Positions 9,406 through 16,060 of a stretch of DNA of 23,807 nucleotides are shown piece after piece (the first letter of the stretch is position 1; every line of letters starts with the position of its first letter). Both the position numbers and the translations under genes were made by a program. Source of the stretch: Chara braunii (lineage: Eukaryota > Streptophyta > Charophyceae > Charales > Characeae); assembly GCA_003427395.1 (NCBI GenBank), contig BFEA01000544.1, forward strand, positions 13,199 to 37,005. Reading direction: 5' to 3'. The notes beneath the pieces are model-generated. The model ran no database searches, had not been told where the DNA came from, and was given only the letters and a program-made list of their open reading frames with translations.

Positions 9406-9549
9406 ATTCACTGGAATTTCTTTTTTTCTTTTTTTAATTTGGACCATTTCTCGATTGATGCATGTCATCCTTGCGCAGGGCCATGCTAATCTTCTCTGTA
9501 TCATTCCAATTTTCACGGATGTCCCGAGGGACGATTCGTTGGAATTTCT
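9406..9549 (-). mobile_element. Retroposed U6 copy with its target site duplication
   Basis: The + strand carries ATTCACTGGAATTTCT at 9406-9421 and ATTCGTTGGAATTTCT at 9534-9549, a 16-bp direct repeat with two mismatches. It brackets a U6-like sequence that reads on the minus strand and ends in an A-rich tail (9422-9435). Direct repeats, tail and a full-length 5' end are the hallmarks of LINE-mediated retroposition. The minus-strand insertion point reads TT/AGAA, close to the TT/AAAA preference of L1-type endonucleases. Confidence 0.85.
9436..9532 (-). pseudogene. U6: U6 spliceosomal snRNA retropseudogene
   Basis: Read on the minus strand it begins GTCCCTCGGGACATCC and contains ATACAGAGAAGATTAGCATGG (with the ACAGAGA box and the AGC triad), then TGCGCAAGGATGACA and GAAATGGTCCAAATT. 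That is the full order of U6 snRNA, which pairs with the 5' splice site and U2 in the spliceosome. Compared with the conserved plant-type U6 it has lost bases in the 5' stem-loop and in the run of C before TGCGCAAGG, and has about six substitutions, including two CG to TG changes. The normal terminal T-run is replaced by an A-rich tail. There is no TATA or upstream element where a U6 promoter would be. I call it a retropseudogene, not a working gene. Confidence 0.92.
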
Positions 9550-10079
9550 AAGCTGTGCTAATTTGGACTTTGCATCTCTTGACTCCAGTGTGGATTTCGT
9601 GTGACCTCTCAATGTGCATGTGCTTGAGGTGACAAACAGTGCTGTTCAATGCAGATACTACACAATTTTTTATTATTATTTTTTTTTTAATATTCCCGTG
9701 ACATCCGATAGGAGTGATGATAAGAGCATACACTCCTACCTGACTTGCCAGGGGCTCCAGTCTTATTGGTGGGGAGCTGCACCTGCTGGAAAACGGGTCC
9801 AGATCTTAGCCAAAAGGCCGAGAAAGGTATACAAACGACTTTTGGTTGAGGGTCAAATCAGAATTCCGCACAGAATCGGAGATAAAACAGAAAATAACAG
9901 AATCACACTAAGGAACCTCCCTTTGAACCCCTTTAGCCCCTTTAAAACCAATTTATACCCCACTTCGCCCCACTTGACAGCCAACTGTCAAAAAAAGAAA
10001 TGAACCCAGATTTGGGGTCCTCTGAGAGCGCCCAGAAAACCGAAAAAAAAAACACACTATTTTTTGCACGCCCAGGTAC
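9550..10079. other. Unassigned sequence
   Basis: Contains T-rich runs at 9664-9690 and an A/C-rich stretch at 9890-10000. A 129-codon frame at 9614-10003 crosses a T-run and has no family resemblance. Nothing here can be assigned. Confidence 0.5.
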
Positions 10080-10086
10080 CCCGAGC

Positions 10087-10116
10087 GTCACGCCCAGGTG
10101 CCCTGCCGGGCGTGAC
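10087..10116. repeat. Perfect 9-bp inverted repeat beside a T-run; possible LTR terminus
   Basis: GTCACGCCC (10087-10095) pairs with GGGCGTGAC (10108-10116) across 12 nt. CACGCCCAGGTRCC also occurs twice in direct orientation at about 10070 and 10090. Read on the minus strand, a polypurine stretch (10118-10140) leads into TGTCACGCCC, which would suit the polypurine tract and 5' end of a minus-strand LTR. No matching LTR end was found, so this is a suggestion only. Confidence 0.4.
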
Positions 10117-10139
10117 AATCTTCCTAACCTTTTTTTTTG

Positions 10140-10480
10140 TTTGTTTGCCCTTGTTGGTGTGGCGGGTGGCACCCTTTGCGTGCAACCTCCATGCTGTATG
10201 GAGATTGCATGCCAACTATGGAGCCTTACGTAGGGCAGCAAAGTTCCGAAATGCCAATGGAGTGGGTCCAATAGGGTCTGGAACATTGTCATCAAGATGC
10301 CTTCATGGATTTGCGTAGTTACTGCCAGATTTTGCCAGGCATTTTCTGGTTAGACAGCCTGCCACCATGCACTGGTCCCCCAATTCGAAACCTGTTGAGT
10401 GCAGAAAACAGGATGCGGATGAAAAGCATGTTGTTCCCAACTTCCCACCATATATGCTGTCATCACAACATAACATGGAA

Positions 10481-10482
<2 letters not shown>
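10140..10482. other. Unassigned sequence
   Basis: After the T-run this stretch is of mixed composition. Reading frames at 10064-10318 and 10305-10631 are open for part of it, but the second runs into the CT microsatellite and neither shows a recognisable domain. It could hold worn exons upstream of the candidate exon at 10691, which I cannot show. Confidence 0.35.

Positions 10483-10530
<48 letters not shown>
10483..10530. repeat. (CT)24 microsatellite
   Basis: An uninterrupted run of CT dinucleotides, 48 bp, ending in TTTTC. Perfect runs of this length usually indicate recent slippage, so it is likely polymorphic. Confidence 0.98.
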
Positions 10531-10533
<3 letters not shown>

Positions 10534-10690
10534 CTATCCTGTCAAACTTCAGACTGCACACACTTTCTCTGCCCATTCACTGCATTCCTGTTGTCCTAAA
10601 TATGAGTCAGCTTCCCCTCCCCATCTGTTAGCTATTCTATGTTGATGGTTGGGTCATCTCGTTGCCTAAATTGTTTCCCTTGGACCCCAG

Positions 10691-10956
10691 TTGATCACTT
10701 CCTGGCCTGGTGGTTACAGCTTGAATGGACAGAGGACATGCCCTCTTTTGTCTATCTCGACTCCGGTGAATCATTCAATTTCTCTGTAACTGTGCTGGTC
10801 ACATCCCAAGAGCAGAGGGCTGTTTCCGCTTGGGCAATGCAGACAGACAGTATGGTGAACTATGACGGTTCGATCTCCATAGCCATATCCGTTCCTGGTG
10901 CATTGACATGGAACATTTCGCGAAGCACAGAGCGTGGATTCTGTAACCTGGAGAAG
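10691..10956 (+). CDS. Candidate protein-coding exon of unknown function
   Basis: This 266-bp stretch is open in one frame and looks less like repeat DNA than its surroundings. A pyrimidine-rich tract ending CCCTTGGACCCCAG sits immediately before 10691 (a good 3' splice site), and AAG|GTGTGT follows at 10956/10957 (a fair 5' splice site). The encoded segment starts VDHFLAWWLQLEWTEDM, goes on to a beta-rich stretch with NFS and NIS glycosylation sequons and SIAISVPGALTW, and ends GFCNLEK. I recognise no family. A possible next intron runs from 10957 to an ACAG at 11062-11065, followed by a 17-nt purine block and GTAAGT at 11083. The frame also reads from an ATG at 10639 to a TAG at 10999 without splicing. 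It may be a real exon, a gene fragment or chance. Confidence 0.35.
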
Positions 10957-11239
10957 GTGTGTGATTATGCTCAAGAGAATACTAGTTTGAATTTATTTTA
11001 GATATATTATTTTTAAATCAGCTTCAATGAGTTTGACAATATATGTCATTGTGCTTGTTGTACAGTGGGGGGGAAAAAAGGGGTAAGTTCGGATGTGGCA
11101 CAAACGAGTTTGGAAAGGGCAACAAAAGCATTTTTACCCGCACGCCGAGTTTGAAAACGGCAACAAACTCGCGGGCTGATGCAGCGGGACTCTATCTGCC
11201 CTGGCCTACAGCCCGGGCCTATTCGGCTATTTGCATGCT

Positions 11240-11279
11240 CGGCCTGTGGGACCAGGCCGTGGCCTGACCCCACAGGCCG
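11240..11279. repeat. 40-bp near-perfect palindrome
   Basis: CGGCCTGTGGG (11240-11250) pairs perfectly with CCCACAGGCCG (11269-11279). Inside, CAGGCC (11253-11258) pairs with GGCCTG (11261-11266). The only unpaired bases are AC on each side and the central GT. On either strand this would fold into a stable GC-rich hairpin, and in DNA a cruciform. Confidence 0.93.
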
Positions 11280-11289
11280 TGTGCTGTTT

Positions 11290-11358
11290 CAGTCCAGTCC
11301 AGTCCTGCCCGGTACCACTGTCGGTACCAGGCCAGTCCAGTCCAGTCCAGTCAGTCCG
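11290..11358 (+). repeat. Two CCAGT pentamer arrays flanking paired GGTACC sites
   Basis: CAGTCCAGTCCAGTCC at 11290-11305 and GCCAGTCCAGTCCAGTCCAGTC at about 11331-11352 bracket two GGTACC hexamers (11311-11316 and 11323-11328). The unit is CCAGT, with three copies on the left and about four on the right. Confidence 0.8.
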
Positions 11359-11508
11359 ATGGGGGTATACCCCAGCTGCAGTCTGTTTTTTTTATTCATT
11401 CTTCATTTTGCACTTTCGGAGTACGTGTGTGTTGAGTCCGCGTCGGAGCTGCGCTGTCCCTTCCAGCTCCATCTCCATCTCTTCCCCCTCAACCCTTCGT
11501 CTTGATCC

Positions 11509-11560
11509 TGACGGACCGCCATCCCGCCGGGTCCGTCACACTTCCGGCGGGTCCGTCACA
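11509..11560 (+). mobile_element. 3' end of an LTR (orphan 5' LTR)
   Basis: The sequence ends in TCACA one base before an exact primer binding site, the position of a 5' LTR terminus. GGTCCGTCA occurs at 11530-11538 and 11550-11558, and its complement TGACGGACC at 11509-11517, so the terminus is built from one inverted and two direct copies of a 9-mer. The LTR start is not identified. No gag or pol follows downstream, so this is a truncated or non-autonomous element distinct from copies A and B. Confidence 0.6.
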
Positions 11561-11561
11561 C

Positions 11562-11573
11562 TGGTATCAGAGC
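11562..11573 (+). promoter_or_regulatory. Primer binding site for initiator tRNA-Met
   Basis: TGGTATCAGAGC is the exact 12-nt complement of the 3' end of plant initiator tRNA-Met including CCA, the usual minus-strand primer site in plant LTR retrotransposons. An exact 12-mer is very unlikely by chance in a window of this size. Confidence 0.88.
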
Positions 11574-12150
11574 GGGAATGTTCCCCGCTCCCACCCACCA
11601 CAGCCCGACATACAGTGCAAAACCCGACAGCGGGTTTTCACCTGTATTTTGGCCGTTTGCAGAGGAAAACAGCGGGAATCAACAGAGAGAAGTGCAGCAG
11701 CAAGGGAGTGACAGGTGGCAAGAAAAGAGAAACTGCCACGACAGTGCGTGAGCGCAAGCGCCAAGTCCAAGGCCGCCGCACATGCATGCGCCACGCTGCC
11801 TCGTCCCGCCCCGCTCGCGGATTGTAATTATCAAGATTCGGGATGCATGCTACTGCCAGGGTTTGAATCTGGGCAGCTGGCAGCTATGCACGAGTGTAGG
11901 CAATACCTTAAGACACTGGCCAAAGTCTATGTATGCCCCCACAGTGCGGCACGCTGCTATTGAAGAGTGTTGTGCCAACTATTTTAACCCCCCCCCCCCG
12001 TCGGCGAGCGGCGAGCAGTGGCCAGCAGGGCAGCAGCGGGTGGGCTACTATTTGCCTCCCCCCCCCCACCCACCGCGGCGGAGGCAACGTGGCTGCTGCT
12101 GCCTGCGCACATGACCATCTGCAGTGCCATGTGGCAGCTTGCTGAGGAGC
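11574..12150. other. Sequence downstream of the orphan primer binding site, no gag or pol
   Basis: The first 250 bp are GC-rich and could be the leader of the LTR element. A C13 run lies at about 11987-11999 and a C9 run near 12058-12066, within GC-rich CAGCAG and GGCGAG sequence. Several frames are open but none resembles a gag domain or other known protein. Confidence 0.5.
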
Positions 12151-12151
12151 T

Positions 12152-12322
12152 GAAGACCCCCCTGCCTAAGGGGCTGCAGTACAGGCCAATCTGGGTGGCT
12201 GACCCAGATGCTGATGATGATGCTGCCTATTCTTTTTTGTACTGCTGCACCAGCAGTTTGCCAGCAGTGAAGACCCCCCCTGGCTAGGGGGCTGCACGTC
12301 AGTGCCATCAGGATGGCTGATC
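12152..12322 (+). repeat. Degenerate direct duplication containing C/G hairpins
   Basis: Arms at 12152-12203 and 12269-12322 share GAAGACCCCCC, CTRRGGGG and GGCTGCA, then CARTGCCA- or CAGGCCA-like sequence and GGNTGGCTGA. In each arm a C6 to C7 run can pair with the following G4 to G5 across 6 to 8 nt. The spacing is 117 bp. Confidence 0.75.
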
Positions 12323-12399
12323 AAGATCTCAGTCAACCCTTGATTGCTTCAATATTAATTTTTCTGCTGCAGCAGCAGGCTGCCAACATCTTAAAGGCC

Positions 12400-12416
12400 A
12401 AGATCCAGTGGATCTT
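12400..12416. repeat. 17-bp palindrome nested in a wider inverted repeat
   Basis: AAGATCCA, a single G, and TGGATCTT form 8-bp arms around one base. GGCCAAGA (12396-12403) also pairs with TCTTGGCC at 12431-12438, so two alternative stems overlap. Confidence 0.85.
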
Positions 12417-12464
12417 TGTGATCTTGTTGCTCTTGGCCAACCAAGAGTTTGGTATCATCACTCC

Positions 12465-12870
12465 CCACTAACCTACTCTCCCCCCACCCCCCTCTCTCTC
12501 TCCTCCCTCCACCATCTAATCACTTTATCTAATTCTACCACTACTCTCTCCTCTTACCTCTGTCTTCACTCATCTTCCACCATTTTTTTTCTCTCCTCCC
12601 CTCCCCACTCACCATCTTCTACTAATTTCTTCTACTCCTCTCCACCTTTCCCATCCCTTTCGTTCCCATTCTCTCACCCTCCTGCCCCCCTCCCTCCCCC
12701 AACTACAACCCCATCATCCCTTTTATCTCCCACTTCAATCTTTTTCTTTTTCTCACCTATCTCTCTTTTCCTTCTTCACTTTTTCATCCCCTTCCCCCCA
12801 ACTTCGAATTTTTTTCTGTTTTTTCTTCTTTTTGTCTTCCTTTTTTATTTAAATTCCCTCTTTTCTTCTG
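12465..12870. repeat. Pyrimidine-rich low-complexity tract
   Basis: About 400 bp of C and T with few purines, made of CTCTCC, CCCACC and TTTCTT words. A 182-codon frame crosses it (12408-12956) and would give a Ser/Phe/Pro/Leu-rich peptide, but its composition follows from the tract and I do not call it a gene. It is the strand mirror of the purine tract at 1-1370, though not a copy of it. Confidence 0.85.
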
Positions 12871-12970
12871 AAATTCTACTTTATTTCATTTTTATTTGTA
12901 TTTATTTCAAAAATTCAAAATTTTCTGCGGCGCCTCTATATCTGTTTAGGACTTAGTTGTTTCAGCTCTC

Positions 12971-13124
12971 GGTGCACATTTTGACCCCATGGGGGTAACG
13001 AAGCGCTGCCGAAATTTACAATTTGCGCCAATTTGAAACTTAGTGTGTTGATCTTGGTTTCTCCTTCCTCTTGGCACATTTTTGACCCCATAGGGGGTAG
13101 GTAAATGTTGCCGAAAATTAAAAA
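12971..13124 (+). repeat. Two diverged copies of a 53-bp motif
   Basis: Copies at 12971-13023 and 13071-13124 share GCACATTTTTGACCCCAT, GGGGGTA, TGCCGAAA and an A/T-rich end, 100 bp apart. The centre of copy 1 is the palindrome CCCCATGGGG (12985-12994), which has one change in copy 2. A third fragment, TGTCACATTTTGA, follows at about 13144. Confidence 0.8.
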
Positions 13125-13918
13125 AAAAAAACTATTTTTTCTCTTGTCACATTTTGATTATTTATTTCCTTAACCATTTTTATTATTTATTTTATTTTAT
13201 TTTTTATCTCGAAATTTCGTCGTTTATTTATTTCTCTTTCCCCCTCCTCTCCACGGTGATCATTTTCTCGTCTCTGTAATCAGACTCACTTTCATTCACA
13301 CTTCACATGTATGCAAACAGGTTGCGCAGCAAACTGGCGTCAAGCGCCCACTCAGAACTCAGAGATATAGTACCAAGAACTCAGTTCAGATACAAGTTCA
13401 CTCCAAACGGCTATGGGGGCACATCGCTTGTACAACTCTCTGTTCGTCACTTACTCGACACTGTTGTTCGCATACAGGATCACCCTGGATATCCCACACA
13501 CATCACACTTTGTCCACTCACACACACCTGCATACATCTACAGCTATGGCGGCTATGGCCGCTGCTACCCTATCGCTATAGCTAAGCTTCCTACTCGCCC
13601 ACTTCGTCTTCAGGCTCACTGCAGACCACCTCGCACAAGTCGCTATGGCAACGCTTCCGCATGGCTTACGATGGAATGAATGAATGGTTGGGCGCTGCCC
13701 CTTGATTTATACTTCTGTAACTCGCTGGTCTGCCCTTTTCCATCGGCCCATGGTGCACACAGTCCCTCATGGTACTTGCTGGACTGAACTGGGACTGACC
13801 GGACCGGTACCGCTGACTGCATGGGTTTGCACCGCAGACTTATTGCAGTCGCACTGCCAACGTACTGAGGTTGGCTCCACCACTTGCCCACTTGCCTCTG
13901 CCTAAACGTGAACCCACT
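13125..13918. other. Unassigned sequence
   Basis: Starts T-rich (to about 13250), then is of mixed composition. AAGAACTCAG-like words repeat near 13351 and 13375. Frames such as 13307-13585 and 13684-13905 are short and unsupported. This is where the 3' LTR of retroelement B might lie, but I find no partner sequence beyond 18930. Confidence 0.45.
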
Positions 13919-13970
13919 CCGAAAGGCCACTTCCGGGCCCTTTCGGAAGTCTGTAGACTTGGCCTTTCGG
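13919..13970. repeat. Nested inverted repeats
   Basis: CCGAAAGGCC (13919-13928) pairs perfectly with GGCCTTTCGG (13961-13970). Inside, ACTTCCG (13929-13935) pairs with CGGAAGT (13944-13950), and AGTCT and AGACT form a small third hairpin. The layout would fold as an outer stem carrying inner hairpins. Confidence 0.88.
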
Positions 13971-13972
13971 GT

Positions 13973-14034
13973 ACTGTAGCAGGTACGACCTTGACCTCTC
14001 AGGACTGTAGCAGCTTCGACCTTGACCTTTCAGG
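13973..14034 (+). repeat. 31-bp tandem repeat, two units
   Basis: Units 13973-14003 and 14004-14034 both begin ACTGTAGCAG and end TCAGG, with CGACCTTGACCT in the middle, and differ at three positions. A partial related word, CTACAGCTACGACCT, follows at 14039. Confidence 0.92.
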
Positions 14035-14057
14035 ATCCCTACAGCTACGACCTCTAC

Positions 14058-14085
14058 AGGGCTGTGACTCCTACTTGACAGCCCT
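14058..14085. repeat. 8-bp inverted repeat
   Basis: AGGGCTGT (14058-14065) pairs with ACAGCCCT (14078-14085) across 12 nt; CTACAG words flank both arms. It closes the structured cluster that begins at 13919. Confidence 0.8.
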
Positions 14086-14191
14086 ACAGATCGAACCCCT
14101 ACCACTACACAGACCTACGACAAACAACAACTGTCAAAATACAGGTCATGGGTTCAAACACTCGGGGTCAACACAGATACTGTACACATGT

Positions 14192-14252
14192 AAGGTGAGA
14201 ACTAGGGATCGAGCCCTGGGATCTGCATTCGCTACTGCTAAAAGGTGAGAAC
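14192..14252 (+). repeat. Direct repeat AAGGTGAGAAC, 50 bp apart
   Basis: Copies at 14192-14202 and 14242-14252 bracket 39 bp containing GGGATCGAGCCCT. This lies just past the 3' end of retroelement B on its own strand, so it may be LTR sequence or a small insertion's target duplication. There is no further support for either. Confidence 0.5.
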
Positions 14253-14297
14253 CGTTTCACTCCCGTTGGCCTAAATTCGAGATCCTCCGAGAATAAC

Positions 14298-14837
14298 TCA
14301 GTCCAGGGCAGGACCTTTACCTTTCTTATCTCTCTCGTAGGCTCTAACTACATCGGGAGTTGTCTCTAGAAGTTTTGTTCTAGTAAACCAGCGGTCATCC
14401 TCTGGTTCCTGATAAGCAAACCGAACCTTGTATTGCTTTTGCGGACGACCTCTACCTCCTGTTCTAAACACATCTTCACCTACAATGCCGTCAATGTCGT
14501 ACCCTCCGTCCATGTCTGGAGGACTCATGGATCTTCTGGATGGAAACTGTTGAGTTGTGACACACGGCAACAACTTTGAGGCATGAAACACAGGATAGGT
14601 GTGGAGGTGTGTTGGGATCTCTACTGTGTAGGACAGTCCATCCTCTCCGCCCTTAACTTCCAGAACTGGCCACGTTCCTCTATACGTGGGCAGTAACTTC
14701 TGCGAGATGTTTTCCTCAGGAGCAAACGCTTTGGACTTGACCCAGACCAGGTCGCCTACTTGAAACTGTGATGGGCGACGGTGCTTATTAGCTTGTTCTA
14801 TCATTCGGTGTTGGGCCTTGCTGAGGTTCTCTACCAC
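14298..14837 (-). pseudogene. Retroelement B integrase C-terminus and chromodomain
   Basis: An open stretch of 179 codons ending at the pol stop. It starts in KAQHRMIEQANKHRRPSQF and DLVWVKSK, followed by the GPY/F-like module around LLPTYRGTWPVLEV and HLHTYPVFHASKLLPC. The last 60 residues look like a chromodomain: DIDGIVGEDVF, then QYKVRFAYQEPEDDRWFTR and a helix ending VVRAYERD. Unlike copy A this part is intact. Chromodomains of chromovirus integrases steer insertion to heterochromatin by binding modified histone tails. It is placed in a pseudogene because everything upstream is broken. Confidence 0.85.
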
Positions 14838-15530
14838 GGTAGCTAACTCTTTCTCGCGTTGTAATGCAAACTCCCTAGTACCGGGCGGTAGCCTGTGAAT
14901 CTGGTCCCGGTTAAGTCCCTCAAACGGTCTATGTGGTCTAAAGGACTTGTGTAACTCGTAGACAAGTGCACGCTGTTATTGTACGCACTGGCTACTTTGG
15001 GCAACATCTCATCCCAATTGTTCTGATCCAGTCTAATGTACATACGTAGAACTTGTTGCAGGATCTTATTCATTTGTTCAGTCTGACCGTTAGTTTCTGG
15101 TTGACGGCCAGATGACATCAACAACTTGGAGCCATAGACTCTCATCAACTCCTGCTAGTTCTGACTAGTGAACCGGGTGTCTCTATCACTAACTATAAAC
15201 AGTGGAATCCCGTGTTCAGTGACCCAATGATCAAATAACTTCTGAATAACTAATTTTGTGCGTGCCTCTGAGGGCAAAGGAACAAAAACAACATACTTAC
15301 TAAACATGTCAACTATTACCATTACTTGGCTCTTGTCGTGCCTACTCTTGATATGGGTGTCCATAAAGTCAATGGACACTGAATCTCCTGGCTGATCAGG
15401 AATAGGCAAGGGTCTGAGAAGACCTAGAGGGGCAAGCGTAGAGGTCTTATTTCTCTGGCAGACCTTACAACTGCGAACATATTTTATGCAGTTGGCCTTC
15501 ATCCCAAACCATATGTTCTGACTCTAGGGT
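14838..15530 (-). pseudogene. Retroelement B integrase core, zinc finger deleted
   Basis: The core keeps CKVCQRNKT, VSIDFMDTH (first Asp), FIVSDRDTRF (second Asp) and GQTEQMNKIL (catalytic Glu). A TAG at 15155-15157 stands where copy A has Trp (HWQQL). A frameshift near 14940 separates this stretch from the C-terminal part. Upstream, the frame passes within a few codons from RVKETLESEHMVW to WFGMKANCIKYV, whereas copy A has about 60 more residues there, including the His pair and most of the HHCC zinc finger. So roughly 190 bp are missing around 15505-15530. Confidence 0.88.
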
Positions 15531-16060
15531 CTCCTTTACTCTCTTGAGGAGGTCACTATAGATAGGGTCCTGCGCATACGCCTCTCTAACTTTCTGTTGC
15601 AGGTCTCTCCCTATATCCAGATAATGAATTATCGCTCCCAAGTAATCAACTCTCCTACTTAGAGTGTCCGCAGCTACATTATACTTCCCTTTGACGGGCT
15701 TGAGCTCAAAATCATATTGGTCTAGCTGTGCGGCCCACCTAGTCAACTTAGGTGTCATCTTGGCCTGATTCTTCAACCACCTTAATGTCTTTGGTCTGAG
15801 TAGACTTTGAAGTGCCTCCCAAGCAAGTAGTGCTTCCAATGCTCTAATGCTTGTCTGAGAGCATAGAGTTCCCTCTCGTAGGTAGATGTTGCTGCCTTCT
15901 CTGAAGGCATCCTAGCAGACATGAACTATACGGGTCTATATCCATTGCCATCGTCTTGCTGTAATACAGCACCTATACCGTACTGGCTCGCGTCAGTAGT
16001 GACGACGAAAGGTAAGGACGGATCAGCTACTTTGAGGACTGGGTACTCTATCAACGCCTA
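15531..16060 (-). pseudogene. Retroelement B RNase H
   Basis: Read on the minus strand: a stop TAG at 16058-16060, [32 protein letters not shown] (catalytic Asp in TDAS), TAG at 15926-15928 in the PV*FMSAR segment (copy A has Glu), TYERELYAL (catalytic Glu), HYLLGRHFKVYSD, then a one-base deletion near 15804, and KTLRWLKNQAKMTPKLTRW to NVAADTLSRR. It removes the RNA strand of the RNA-DNA hybrid during reverse transcription. Two stops and one frameshift inactivate it, but all catalytic motifs are legible. Confidence 0.9.

Noticed and set aside
9701-9710. ACATCCGATA, identical to part of the U6 5' region
   Set aside because: Only ten bases match and the rest of U6 is absent; chance is enough, although a real U6 retrocopy lies nearby.
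11066-11085. Purine run TGGGGGGGAAAAAAGGGG as a polypurine tract before an LTR
   Set aside because: It is near the orphan LTR but on the wrong side for that element's own internal region, and no TG start with a matching CA end could be fixed.
11231-11827. A 198-codon frame
   Set aside because: It runs through the palindrome, the CCAGT arrays, the LTR end and the primer binding site, so it is not a plausible protein.
12408-12956. A 182-codon Ser/Phe/Pro-rich frame
   Set aside because: Its composition is that of the pyrimidine tract it crosses; no domain, signal or neighbour supports it.
14203-14222. tRNA T-arm or B-box-like GGGATCGAGCCC; a similar word occurs on the minus strand near 11865-11880 and GGGTTCAAAC at 14151
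   Set aside because: No A box at the right spacing, no acceptor stem and no full cloverleaf, so neither a tRNA nor a SINE can be claimed.
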